A stretch of 64,000 nt of DNA from Pseudeuparius sepicola. Lineage: Eukaryota; Arthropoda; Insecta; Coleoptera; Anthribidae. Of the stretch, positions 12,930 through 22,899 are shown piece after piece. The stretch lies in assembly GCA_963920635.1 (NCBI GenBank), contig OY987301.1:12554501-12618500 (forward strand). Reading direction: 5' to 3'. A program made the translations under genes and the position numbers. The notes below the pieces were generated by a model. That model was not told the DNA's origin. It ran no database searches and saw only the letters and a list, made by a program, of their open reading frames with translations. Numbering within the stretch: position 1 is the stretch's first letter; every line of letters begins with the position of its first letter.

Positions 12930-13195
12930 CTTGACGCCCAGAACTAATCACAATCTATCCGAGTCTTCAGGTGAGGTTCCGATGCTTCCGGCGCCCCCAA
13001 ACAAGAAAAAACATGCGATATCTAAGTGTGATTCTGGAGGAACTATAACCGGGAATCACCGGGTGCATAGTAGACTTTCTGTCTTTGTTTGTAGCATGTT
13101 TTTAGAGTAGTATGGATATATATTTAATCTTGGAGTCAAAATAAAGGGCATTTTAACAATGGGACACCACGTCTATAGGTTTTGACGTCATTGCG
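12930..13195. repeat. Interspersed repeat with TGACGTCA ends, copy 1; inverted copy at 51980-52373
   Basis: Shares CTTGACGCCCAGAACTAATC, CCGATGCTTCCGGCGCCCCC and TATAGGTTTTGACGTCATT with the 52-kb copy. It lacks about 118 bp present there, between CAATCTA and CCGAGTCTTCAG. TGACGTCA occurs at both ends. A short shared peptide (SSGEVPMLPAPPNKKKHAIS) can be read in both copies but neither has a complete ORF. Confidence 0.7.
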
Positions 13196-14061
13196 TCAGA
13201 CCCTTTCATTTGATATCCATATCAAGGGGGTTGTAAAGAAAATAGGCAACCCACCATCTTGGTGTGAACAAAATTCCAGTTCAATCGATTGGGTGGAACT
13301 GGTTTAAAATAAAATTCGGTTGCAAGCTTGTAAAAAAATAATAAAAGCTTGTAATCAAATCGATTGAAACATTTAAAGAACATAACTAAAATTAAGGTAC
13401 GTTCAAATTTTCTAATCTTCGATCTTGCAATTATTTAAATGTCCACTTTATAATAAATTATTGCTATTTTTACCGGTTGTCCATGGATCGAACAAAATGG
13501 GTAAATGACAAATAAATCGACTTGGATCTTATACAAACAGGGACTGTTTGGTCTAAACTAATTTATTTGCTGATAACGGGTCATATCAATGTTTTTGAGC
13601 GATTGATTATTATAGTAGGAGATTAAGTATAACTTTTATTTAAAAAATGCCCCTATAGTTGCGCCAATGCTGCGGCAGCACATATAAATGTTCAAAATGA
13701 ATATTGTGAATGTGTTAGGGAGACTCTGTGCTGTCACTTGGTTATTGTTTTTCTATCGATTTTCACGCATGCTTAAAGACTCTAATTTGATGGACTATTA
13801 ATGTGCAAATTCCATGCAAGGAGCGGCTCAAGGCCGAAACCATATATCAAATTGCGAAATTTGTTATGCAGGGGAGTCGCCCAAATCCCGAAGTACACCA
13901 GAAATAACATAACGTTTTAAGGTTAAGGTCAATTGCGGAAATATTACGCTATTTTGCAGGGGCGTCAAACACAAACAACGTAAACAAAGAAACAGCGTTG
14001 GTGGATATCGTTGTTATGAACAAAGAAATCATTATTTATTGATAGATACCTGCATTACATA
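13196..14061. other. No gene; small inverted repeat near 13280-13375
   Basis: GTTCAATCGATT and AATCGATTGAAAC bracket two GCAAGCTTGTAA-type lines. Otherwise nothing. Confidence 0.45.
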
Positions 14062-15072
14062 CAGGGTGTCTACTTTTAAGTGTATACAAATCGATAAAAT
14101 ATGTATTTTGTGAGATATTTTCAAAAACCTTTTTTTGTTCGAAAGGTCTTCAAAAAACGCTTCTTTTGACGTTTTTACTTTTGTCAAAATGCAAATCCAG
14201 GGACGGCTACGATTTTTTTATACCCCGATTTTCACAAAAACCATTTTGCGATTTTTTTATTTAAAATCTGACACAACAGCGTTAATCAGGACACCCCAAA
14301 ACCCCCATATACTAAATTTGAACAAAAAATGTAGAGGGTGTTCGGTTCTACACCGTGTTAAAGTAGAGCAAAATAGGAATTTTACAGACATCTGGCGAAC
14401 CAAGTGTGCCATTGAATCCCTTCAAAACAGTTGCATGGTCAACAGGACCACTCAAAATGTTGGTGTGAAAAGATTTACTACAAAAATATAAGTACAGGGT
14501 ATTTTTCTCTGAGCCATCTCAAAATTCTGAATTTTTATGAAACTTTATTCTGGTCATGAGTGCTCTGGAATTATTGAAAAAAACATTAACAAACACAAAA
14601 GTAATTTATTTCTTTACAAAATGCCATCCAACAAATAAAAACAATTTAAATTATTGGGCCTTACTCAACAAAGATACTGTCTAAGATGAAACATTTTCTG
14701 TGCGTTTCCTGTTGTGACACACCAGCTACCCTTACTGACTGGCAGCGTTGACTGACAAATCCAGGGACGGCTACGATTTTTTTTATATCCCGATTTTCAC
14801 AAAAACCATGTAGCGATTTTTTTATTTAAAATCTGACACAACAGCGTTAATCAGGACACCCCAAAACCCCCATATACTAAATCGCTAAAAGGTTTTCACG
14901 AAAATCGGGGGTATAAAAAAATCGCAGCCGGCCCTGGATTTGCATTTTGAAAATGGCAGGATGGTCAAAAGAAGCGGTTTTTGAAGGCCTTTCAAACAAA
15001 AAAAGGTTTTTGAAAATATCTCACAAAATACATTTTTTATCGATTTGTATACACTTAAAAGTAGACACCCTG
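14062..15072. mobile_element. TA-flanked inverted-repeat element with an internal 120-bp direct repeat
   Basis: Ends CAGGGTGTCTACTTTTAAGT and inverse, with TA outside both. Outer arms are about 150 bp. Inside, CCAGGGACGGCTACGATTTT through CCCCCATATACTAAAT occurs at about 14198-14320 and again in the same orientation at 14761-14880. The right arm also holds an inverted version of its start. No complete transposase. Confidence 0.8.
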
Positions 15073-15233
15073 TAGTCCCGAAAAAAACATTCAATATCCA
15101 AATTTAGTTATCACTCTAAAATATGTTTACATACAATGCGATGAACTTCGATCTTTAGGCCAATGTCGAGGATTAATAACACAACATTATTCGAGTTGAT
15201 TTTGAACGTTAACCACTGTCGTCAAACTTGGAA

Positions 15234-15782
15234 ATGTCCAAGTTAATTAAGAGAATAATAAGCGCTGCAAAGGCTCCCGGACCTGTGTCAGCATCGCCTT
15301 ATAAGTAAGTTCGATATTATTCTCTATTATAGTACCAAAGTACCCACCTACTTAATTTTGCATTATGTATTATTTTAGTCAAGCAGTAGCACTAAACGAC
15401 ACTTTGTTCCTCTCCGGGGTACTCGGGGTAACCCACGACCACAAATTGGTATCGGGGGGAGCGGCCGAAGAGGCAAGGCAGGCCCTAAAATCCATAGGTC
15501 ATATTCTGGAGGCGGCAGGGTCAAGTTATGACCATGTGGTCAAAGCAACGATCATGCTTAACGACATCAATGACTTCGGAGCGGTCAACACGGTCTACAA
15601 AGAATGTAAAATTGGAATATTTATACTTGGACTTATTTTTAAGTCGCTTTGTTGTAGTTTTCACTAAAAACTTCCCTGCGAGGTCGACGTATCAAGTGGG
15701 AAAGTTGCCAATGGGCGCTAGTGTGGAAATTGAAGTGATAGCAGGGGTTGGAGAGTTGAAAACTATAACCTCTAAGTTGTAA
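15234..15782 (+). CDS. UK114: RidA/UK114 reactive intermediate (2-iminobutanoate/2-iminopropanoate) deaminase, 3 exons, complete
   Basis: Exons are 15234-15304, 15379-15605 and 15658-15782, with introns of 74 and 52 nt (GTAAGT...TTTTAG and GTAAAA...TTGTAG). The spliced frame is exactly 141 codons, giving 140 residues, the normal length of the YjgF/YER057c/UK114 family. RidA hydrolyses the reactive enamine/imine products of PLP enzymes such as threonine dehydratase to 2-oxoacids plus ammonia. Family landmarks are visible: PYNQAV (22-27), LSGVLG (35-40), EEARQALKSIGHILEAAG (54-71), NDINDFGAVN (85-94), FPAR with the substrate-carboxylate arginine (R108), YQVGKLP (111-117) and VEIEV with the catalytic-site glutamate (E125). 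The start is the only ATG in frame before the first donor and matches animal orthologues, which begin M-S-x-L-I-R-R. The last three residues are SKL, a canonical peroxisomal PTS1. The first intron sits just before QAV. If intron 2 were retained the protein would end 17 codons later without its active-site arginine. Confidence 0.95.
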
Positions 15783-15818
15783 GAGTAAAGAAAAATAGAT
15801 TTAATGGATCAATGGTTT

Positions 15819-15824
15819 AATAAA
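15819..15824 (+). terminator. Poly(A) signal AATAAA of the RidA gene
   Basis: The canonical hexamer lies 37 nt after the stop codon. A second AATAAA at 15948-15953 could give a longer 3' UTR. Confidence 0.6.
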
Positions 15825-15959
15825 ATGGAGATGACTTTTTAAAGTTGGGGCACTAGACCAGGAAATTTGAAGGCGCCGAATTTATAAGTGTTTTAATTTA
15901 AAAACGTGATTAGTCGAAAAACTAATTGACTGCTATTGTAAATGTTGAATAAATTTGAT

Positions 15960-16797
15960 TTTTCGTTAGCTACGTTTAATTTTAGACTATGAATGAATTT
16001 GCAACAGCTGGGTAGAGATGGTAACGACCGATACCACTTTGTTAAATCTAGTTTCATGTCACGGAGAATAATTTCATAACTAATTTCTAACTATAACTGT
16101 TTCTAAGAAGAAAAATGGAAACCATAAATATTTTCAAGCTAAATCCAACTAAGTCTACATTATGGATTCACGCGACTTGTATTCTAATTATAAGCCGAAC
16201 TGTTTACATTTACAATGTCGCTTGTTGTATAAACACGAAACTAAATTCAGAAAATAATGTGAGAAAAAGGAGGTTGGTTTAAAAAACGAGGACTACGCCT
16301 ATTCTCCCATGTTTACACGGTACATGCGCTTCTTTGAACTGGCCGTATAAAGCATGGGAGAGTTTCTAAATGGCTTTGCCGGCAGAAGTGAGTGCAGAAT
16401 ATCGTCCTAATTTATTTGAGGGTAATTTGGCCATTTACTCATCGGAAAATTAGTAAAATTAGACGACAAAGAAGTGCACCTGAAGAATGACTCAGTCCGA
16501 CTAAAAACTGCCGTCAAGCTGGATATTCAGTCGTTCAGTCTATTTCCAGCCTACAACTACAAATTATAGGTCAGCCGTCGAGGTGCTATTCTTGTGGGAC
16601 CACTCATGAGGTAATTCTTAGAAAATGCGTTTATTTGAGGACTTTTTAGCGCTAGTAGTTAGCAAAAATATCACAGTTTGTACATATTTACAAATGTCTT
16701 TAGGTATTCGCATTTATTATATCCTCTATTATTTGAATGTGGTACTAGGTATATTAAACAAACGAAACAAAAACAAGCCCAACCCAAGTGACAACAC
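15960..16797. other. No supported gene
   Basis: ATGGCTTTGCCGGCAGAA followed by a donor-like GTGAGT at about 16371-16394 could be a six-codon first exon, but its phase does not fit the exons downstream. Confidence 0.4.
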
Positions 16798-17175
16798 TTA
16801 AAAGAACGAACATGTAAAACGTCCAGCATCAACTAATCTTTCCAGATTAAAGAAAAATATGGATAAAATTTCAAACAAGGGAAACCCTTTGAGAAGCCCT
16901 TTACCTGTGGAATATTCCAAGAAGACGGCGATTCTTGTTTCTTGATACACCCAAAATGTTCCTATAAAATAAGCGCAAAATGGGACAGCATCCTTCAAAG
17001 GATAAAATAGCGCGGTCTTATTCAGAAAGGATTGATAGGAGAGAGCGATTTGGTAGTTTCGGAAAAAAAGGTAAGAACAAAGAGCATCAAGAAGCTTCTG
17101 CAACATATCCAGCCAATGTTCCTTATTGAATCTTTCGAAGTACGATTTGTAGGAAAAAAATTCTACACAATCCAT
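16798..17175 (-). CDS. Unidentified 125-codon ORF (doubtful)
   Basis: Starts at a true ATG (MDCVEFFSYKSYFERFNKEH) and is rich in Phe and Leu with no motif I recognise. It is longer than most chance frames in this AT-rich sequence. No splice-site logic or promoter supports it. Confidence 0.2.
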   Translation of the reverse strand: MDCVEFFSYKSYFERFNKEHWLDMLQKLLDALCSYLFFRNYQIALSYQSFLNKTALFYPLKDAVPFCAYFIGTFWVYQETRIAVFLEYSTGKGLLKGFPLFEILSIFFFNLERLVDAGRFTCSFF

Positions 17176-17476
17176 TTTCTTAACGATTATAATTTATAAT
17201 ATAGGTTTCCTTCCCACGCCTCATCATGCATTCAATTTCAAAAGCCATTCGACTATCGCAATTATAATATTTCTATTCAGGAAAAACAAGGCTGCGATTG
17301 TTGCCACCATAATGATTTAATTATAATATTCATTTTACAACAATAAAATTCACTTTCGTGCTGCATGAACTCGGGTGCTCGATGAAAAAGTGTCTTGCTA
17401 ACAAATTCATTAAAGGGCATTGAGCAACGGCCTTCTGCACTTGTTTGCGCTAATGGCCGTTTCTTGTTTGTTGCAG

Positions 17477-17575
17477 GGTCTGGCAAGAAGAGAGAGAGCA
17501 TACAGGTCACGCAGGTGTTGACGCCTAATAAGCTTTCAAACAGGAACAACCAACACCAACAGAATTTGACTGAAA
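17477..17575 (+). CDS. Candidate cassette exon, phase 1-1, 33 codons (unidentified host gene)
   Basis: A strong pyrimidine tract and acceptor (TTTCTTGTTTGTTGCAG) is followed by 99 nt open in phase 1 and a consensus donor GTAAGT. The peptide is basic and Asn/Gln-rich (GSGKKRESIQVTQVL, then NNQHQQNL). The exon is a multiple of three with both splice phases 1, so it can be skipped without a frameshift. Phase and style match the exons at 22795, 27397, 32470 and 34899, and all are plus strand, so one gene is inferred. No family is recognised. The alternative is a chance open stretch between splice-like sites. Confidence 0.5.
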
Positions 17576-18769
17576 GTAAGTTTTACTATAGTAGTGTCAT
17601 TTGTTGCTTAATTTTGTCAAACAAAAGCAACAAACAATAGCCGCGTTCCTTTTGTCACTTTTCTTAAGAATTCCTACTTTATCTCAGTTGGTGGCAGTTC
17701 CTTTTACAAATGAGAATGTGAGCTAAAGTGAGATTTTTTACCTCCCCCTTCACTCTTCAAGCACATCCTCGCGCGGACACTCACTATCGAGCATATTGGC
17801 TAAGTTTGGTGGTGGGGAAAATGACCATTTCACAAGATGAGCCTTTGACAGGAAGAAACAAACTGAGTGGCTCGGCTAACAACTGAGCTAAAGTTCTCAG
17901 AGTAGGGGCAAAATTGAGTTCACTAACTCAAAGCTGTCGCCCTGTCAAATTGAATTACATTATTTCAAGTTCTCTTCATGTCAACGACACTTTTTATTTT
18001 CTTTATTCGATAAGTTTCGGTGAGTTAGGTGAGTACAGTTCGGTAAGAAAGTCTCACACCAACATAAAATTAAAAAACTATGAACATTAAGTAAAATATA
18101 CCATCGAATTGATAAGTACAATGGAAGTCGCACAGGTACCACTTTCATTGTTGTTTGGGGCAGCCAACTCTAGAGAGAGATAGGTTTCAAATGGCAATAA
18201 GTATGACAAGGACGCCTAATGAAAGTGTCAGCTGATTCAGGCAAAGGAGCTATACAGGGATGTTGCATATTAATGGGCGAATTTAATGGGCATGTTCCGT
18301 AATTATCTTTATTGTATGATCTGTATTCCGAAATTCGGGGCTTGTTTGTAGGAATGAGAATTTTTCTATATAACCACAATTATGTAAATATTGCACAGAA
18401 AAAAGTAGTGAATTGATTAAAAAAAATTACCTACATGGCAATTTTATGTACCTGGAAGTAAATTGAGACAAAGAAAATACAAATTACAAAATAAAAGTTT
18501 ATTTTAAAATAAAGGCGACAAAATATCTAGGATAAGGTATACATTTTCAACTTTTAATTACTTATTTATTATTAATTAAATTTATTTTATATGTTTAGGC
18601 ATCTAACAAAAAGAATTACAAATAATTACCTACCTTATTAAAGGGACCAGAACCTCAAGATTAATTCCATCTTTGACTAGGAAGAGCTAGGTTCATTAGC
18701 ATAATATTTTGCCAGTTTTTCCCTTGATAGTTTCTATCATGACTTGGAAAATAAAAAACTGTAGTAATT
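17576..18769. other. Intron-like sequence, no feature seen
   Basis: If the exons at 17477 and 22795 belong together, this is intron. Short frames only. Confidence 0.4.
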
Positions 18770-19024
18770 CAGTAATTCCCAAAATTCTCTATGAAATCGC
18801 TCTCGATAAAATGTTGACTACAAATGCAAGTAAATACTTGTAGACAGTACAAAATTTTTCCTTTTTATTGCCGCAATCCACTTGTCTCTAATATCACCTT
18901 ATCTCTTGGAAAACTGCAAAGTTATTAGCAAAGATTTTTTGGACTTAGGAATGAAAAGAAACCCACTACTTTTATTCTTTCCGCCCCGTTTGGTACATCC
19001 AAATAGACAACAGGAGTTGACCAT
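18770..19024 (-). pseudogene. Decayed THAP-domain fragment
   Basis: The minus-strand ATG at 19024 starts MVNSCCLFGCTKRGGKNK, an unmistakable THAP N-terminus. About 100 nt on come DKWIAAIKRKNF and, in another frame, CICSQHFIESDFIENF, the family's second half with the C and H zinc ligands. The two frames are separated by a one-base shift in the segment between KRKNF and CICSQHF. A short intron (GTAGTG...TTTGCAG) may lie in the first half. No continuation with transposase or other domains follows. A relic of a THAP gene or a P-like transposon is most likely. Confidence 0.6.
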
Positions 19025-20171
19025 CTTTTTTGTAAATTTTCTCTCCGATCTAAAAATAATGCAACTAAGAAAACTCAACGCCGTTTTATACGAAACTGCC
19101 ACCACGACACGAACTCAAATCAAATATAAATAATACAATAATTACTCGTATTGTACTTGGGACAGAAGGAAAATGACGTTTGACAGCGGAACTCGTTTGA
19201 AGCACAGGACACAAAAATAGAAAGTTAGGACAAACACCTCTTTTGTGTTATGTGGTTTTTGCCGGAATCAGCTGATTTATTTACTATTTCACTTACTCAA
19301 GTTTGGCTGCCAGTTTCTCTCTCTACACTCCTTCCATCTACTTGTCAATTCAATGAAATAGACCAATATAATTACAATAAAAGAAACAACTGTCAAATTT
19401 AACATTTCATTTGTGCTGAAGTAGCGTATTGCCATCTATTGAGAAATAAATAAGTTAAAACAATGCATAATTTATTGTTGTGTCGACACTTTGTTCAAAG
19501 ATAGATGGCGACTTACTTTGCCCATAATTATGAACTATCAAATTGCTGTTGTTATTTGAGAATAAAGGGGTGGAAATGGTTGATAAAAATATACCTACAG
19601 TGTGTCTGGTTTTTCGAGTTAAAACCCCTAAAAATCTAAGTAGGCTCCGGGAAATGAACGGGCATTTTTTTTTCCACCAAGGAATTAATTTTCGGTATTA
19701 TCATGTTTTTGTGTATTTTTTTAAATTGTTTAATTTATCCATTTTCTTTTTATATTCGTGTCTTATAGTGTCTAACTAAAAACCCAAACGTAGAATTCAC
19801 TTTGTCATCCAATTTCCTCTTGAGGCTTAATTAATGAAATCAAAATCCTAACTGTAATCTGTTATCTTTCATCTGCGCGTTGCCAATTGGTCTTTGTACC
19901 CAATTAGCAGCTACACCATTCAAGTGTCACAACTGGTAAGCAACCATTCATCACCTATTTTACCATTGCCGGTGTTCATTCATAAAAAAAACTACGTTCC
20001 CATGAAGATAATATTTTGTAGTCGTGCTGCAGAGAAATGCCTTGAGGGATCTTATACTTTGCGGGCCCAAGAAGGCAAGTGGATGGCTCTTAATCAGCAA
20101 TTCTTACACAAAAATCATTCCTATCCTTAATGTCCTTAAAGAAATAAAAATGTTTTTTTACTAATAACCCG
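19025..20171. other. No feature seen
   Basis: AT-rich. Frames of about 78 codons at 19543 and 19894 lack motifs. Confidence 0.45.
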
Positions 20172-20286
20172 AGAAATCACCATTATTTACCTCATTCCTC
20201 TAATGAGAAGTAATATTTCTCACCCTAGGTAAATATTGATAATAAAAAAATACCTAGGTAAATAATGAACAATTTTCTATATGATA

Positions 20287-20636
20287 CACAGAAGGATTTT
20301 TAGTACCTGTAATAATTATAAATAATAAATGATGTTTAGTGGCATATCAGGTAAAGGATATCAATTGAAAAAAAGCACTCCAGCCGGGACTTGAACCCGG
20401 GACTCCTACTGTGGCCGTAGGCACTTTAACCAACTAAGCTACCGGAGATATGGGTTCCATCGGCTAGGTGTTATTTATTCCAATTGATATATAGTTAGTA
20501 GCGGTGAGATGTAGAAGACTTCGGCGTCTTCTACAGCTACTAGAAGGGGTTAGAGGGTGTAGGGAAAAGTCCCGGCTGGAGTGCATTTTTTCAATTGATA
20601 TCCTTTACCTGATATGCCACTAAACATCATTTATTA
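20287..20636. mobile_element. 350-bp foldback insertion carrying the tRNA-like sequence, with 13-bp target duplication
   Basis: TTTCTATATGATA stands at 20274-20286 and again at 20637-20649. The sequence outside matches the 26-kb ATTATTTACCT repeat uninterrupted, so the segment between is an insertion. Its arms (about 20316-20393 and 20567-20636) are nearly perfect inverted copies holding GATGTTTAGTGGCATATCAG; the centre has the rest of the tRNA-like part and a perfect hairpin, GTAGAAGAC-TTCGGC-GTCTTCTAC, near 20510-20535. A related single arm lies at 10686-10758. The duplication length suits retroposition, the inverted arms a foldback element. Confidence 0.7.
20377..20448 (-). tRNA. tRNA-like sequence (probable tRNA pseudogene or tRNA-derived module)
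   Basis: On the minus strand it has a perfect A box (TAGCTTAGTTGG) and B box (GGTTCAAGTCC). Stems: acceptor of six pairs plus a T-T mismatch at 1-72, D stem GCTT/AAGT, anticodon stem CCTAC/GTAGG and T stem CCGGG/CCCGG. A run of seven T follows, as in a Pol III terminator. The seven-base anticodon loop GGCCACA lacks T33, so no amino acid can be assigned with confidence (CCA by position). The last 18 bases of its 3' side recur inverted at 20567-20586, inside the surrounding foldback. Confidence 0.6.
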
Positions 20637-21095
20637 TTTCTATATGATATTTGATATTTCGAAGTATTTGAAAAAAGCGAGAAATGACTAAAATAAACTA
20701 AAATATGGCAATATTTTTACCTCGCATATTATATACTTCGGCGCTACGCGCCTCAGGATATAAAAAAGTTCGGTATATAATGGCTCACTTCTCAACCTTA
20801 ATATACTATTGCGATGTTCATGGTAACTGAAATACTAGGTACTGCTCCGAAAAATTATCTGCATACAAATACAAAGTGATTCATTTTGGTTTGAAAAAGT
20901 ATTTTTTGTCTTTGACTTTATGGTCTACTCATTTTTATTGCAGCGTCTCACAGTTTGTTAGACACTTTGTTATTTTTACTAATGTAAAAAAACCTGCAAA
21001 AATTCATTTTAAATTTTTTAAGTGGGCAAGTATTAGCAAAGTTGTTTGGATAAAGAAAAAATATGTATAGTTTCAATTTCTTAGACAAAAAAATT

Positions 21096-21891
21096 CAGTG
21101 TGCAACATATGGGATTTTTTTTATTAATTGCACAACCAAAATACAGACAATCATATTAGGTTGCACAAGAGTAAAGTACCCTTATTTCAAAAAATTCAGC
21201 AAAATATTATTAAGAAAAGTTGTTTAGAATTAAAAGCTACACCTAAATACCAAAACATAGCCTCCTAAGAAAAAAAAATTTCGTAAATTAATTTCTACAG
21301 TTTTTTAATAAACATTTAAAATAAAAATTTTGCCCCTTAAATGCTAGTTTTTTTTAATATATACATTATCATTACTAATGTTTTACTTTGTTCAGAAGAT
21401 TTTTTGCGAAATTTTAAAGTTCTGTTTAATATCGTTGCAACAAACATGAAGTTTGTGATTCCCTAAAAAATTAAAAATCTAAGTTAATTTGACAAATATG
21501 CTTGAATTTGAACAAAGTTATGCGAAATTGATTTAATTTCTATTGATTTATGAAATTGTTTATGGTGAATATTAAAAAGGAAATTATTAATATTTTTCAG
21601 GAAAACATATACTTTTTTTCTTAGGAGACCATGTTTTGGTATTTAGGCATAACTTTTAATTATAGACAACTTTTCTTAATAACATTTTGCTGAATTTTCT
21701 GAAATAAAGGTACTTTACTCTCGTAAAATTTTTATATTTTTGGCCTACCCTGTATGCTGTTTGACTTACAACCATTCTAAGAGCGCCTAATATGATTATT
21801 GAACATGCAGCAACTTTTGGGAATATTTGTATTATCGTTGTGCAATTAATAAAAAAATCCCATTATGTTGCACACTTAAATGACCACACTG
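21096..21891. mobile_element. CAGTGTG inverted-repeat element, about 800 bp
   Basis: GTGTGCAACATATGGGATTT at the left and its inverse at the right start arms of about 215 bp that include CCTAAATACCAAAACATAG and its mirror. The right end extends 14 bp further (GACCACACTGTA), so the left end has lost the outermost bases. The arms' TTATTAAGAAAAGTTGTTTA line recurs, diverged, in the direct repeats at 49.5-49.75 kb. Confidence 0.75.
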
Positions 21892-22052
21892 TATATTTTG
21901 TAGGAATCAAATGCAATTATAGTCAATAATTAGGTTACTTTGAGAATATTAGTTTTCTCAGAATATCTGAGAATTCAGTTTCAAAATTATACAAAATTTT
22001 CAAAATATCCTAAAAAGTATCCTTATTTTTTCTTTGCAGACATCTTTCTATA

Positions 22053-22345
22053 CAGGGTGTAACTAAACTGATGGTCAAAAATGAAACCACGTATTCTTGG
22101 GGTCAAAATAAGGGCACTTCTTCATATATTTTTTTCTCCTACGGGCCATAGTTTTTTTTATACAGAGCGTAGAAATTTAGAGAAAAATACACATATTTCT
22201 TAGTATCTCTAGAAGTATACGAGATATTTTCTTCAAACTTGGCGTGTCACATGAGCGGATGAGCTGCCAAATTTATGGTTAATATGAAGCTTCTGAGGCC
22301 CCCAGTTGCGGAGATACAGGGTGTTATTAAAATTATTTAGTTCAG
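22053..22345. repeat. One-ended CAGGGTG-type repeat
   Basis: Starts TA-CAGGGTGTAACTAAACTG. A second CAGGGTG in the same sense is at 22318. No inverted partner nearby and no coding content. Confidence 0.5.
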
Positions 22346-22794
22346 AAAAATATGAATATATGAATATAATCGCATTTTTAAAATTTGTTTTGAGTGATAA
22401 ATTCAATGGTCAACAAAAAGTATCTCTTAGTATTTTTTCATGTTCTCAGCCGTTTCTTAATTATTTTCAAAGAACGTCAATGCTGCAATAAACAAGTCAT
22501 TTTAAGAATAAATCTAACAATTTGTGGATGTCAATTAAACTTGGCATTATTTGAATCAATAGAAAATCATATTTTACGTTTTCACTGCAAAGGGTTCTTT
22601 CTTTTAACAAAAAAAAACAAAATAAAAGTAATTATTTCTCACGTACAATCTTCAAAAGTACCTATCAACTTATCTACTGACTAGGTGACCTATCTATCAA
22701 TTTCATTGTAGTTTTTTCTGAATATAAAATTTCTTCTAAAGCTTTAAACGAAAATACATTAAAGTAGTTAAACCGGATTGTTGTTTTATTTCAG

Positions 22795-22899
22795 ATAAGA
22801 AAAATGCCAACAATCTGCATCCATCTTCTTCAGCAAATGAAGCCAAATCTAAGCGCACCATCTTCTCCCCAAAAGAGAAAAAACAGACTACAAATAAGG
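22795..22899 (+). CDS. Candidate cassette exon, phase 1-1, 35 codons (unidentified host gene)
   Basis: Acceptor TTGTTTTATTTCAG, 105 nt open in phase 1, donor GG|GTCAGT. The peptide is Lys/Ser-rich: DKKNANNLHPSSSANEAK, then RTIFSPKEKKQTTNKG. It ends in NKG, like the first exon at 27397 (RKNKG), which hints that both splice to the same downstream exon. It has low complexity and probably encodes a disordered linker. Not recognised. Confidence 0.5.

Larger units (their letters stand above)
20172..20800. repeat. ATTATTTACCT hairpin repeat, copy 1 (interrupted)
   Basis: Begins GAAATCACCATTATTTACC and holds the paired motifs CATTATTTACCT and AGGTAAATAATG. It is split by the 20287-20636 insertion and ends with CCTCGCATATTATA plus the hairpin CTTCGGCGCTACGCGCC. 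The same family is duplicated at 26153-26810. Confidence 0.75.

Noticed and set aside
15365..15667. Plus-strand ORF of 100 codons starting MYYFSQAVAL
   Set aside because: It begins in intron 1 of RidA and runs on into intron 2; the spliced model explains it.
16371..16400. Six-codon first exon MALPAE followed by GTGAGT
   Set aside because: Too short to trust and in phase 0, while all other candidate exons use phase 1.
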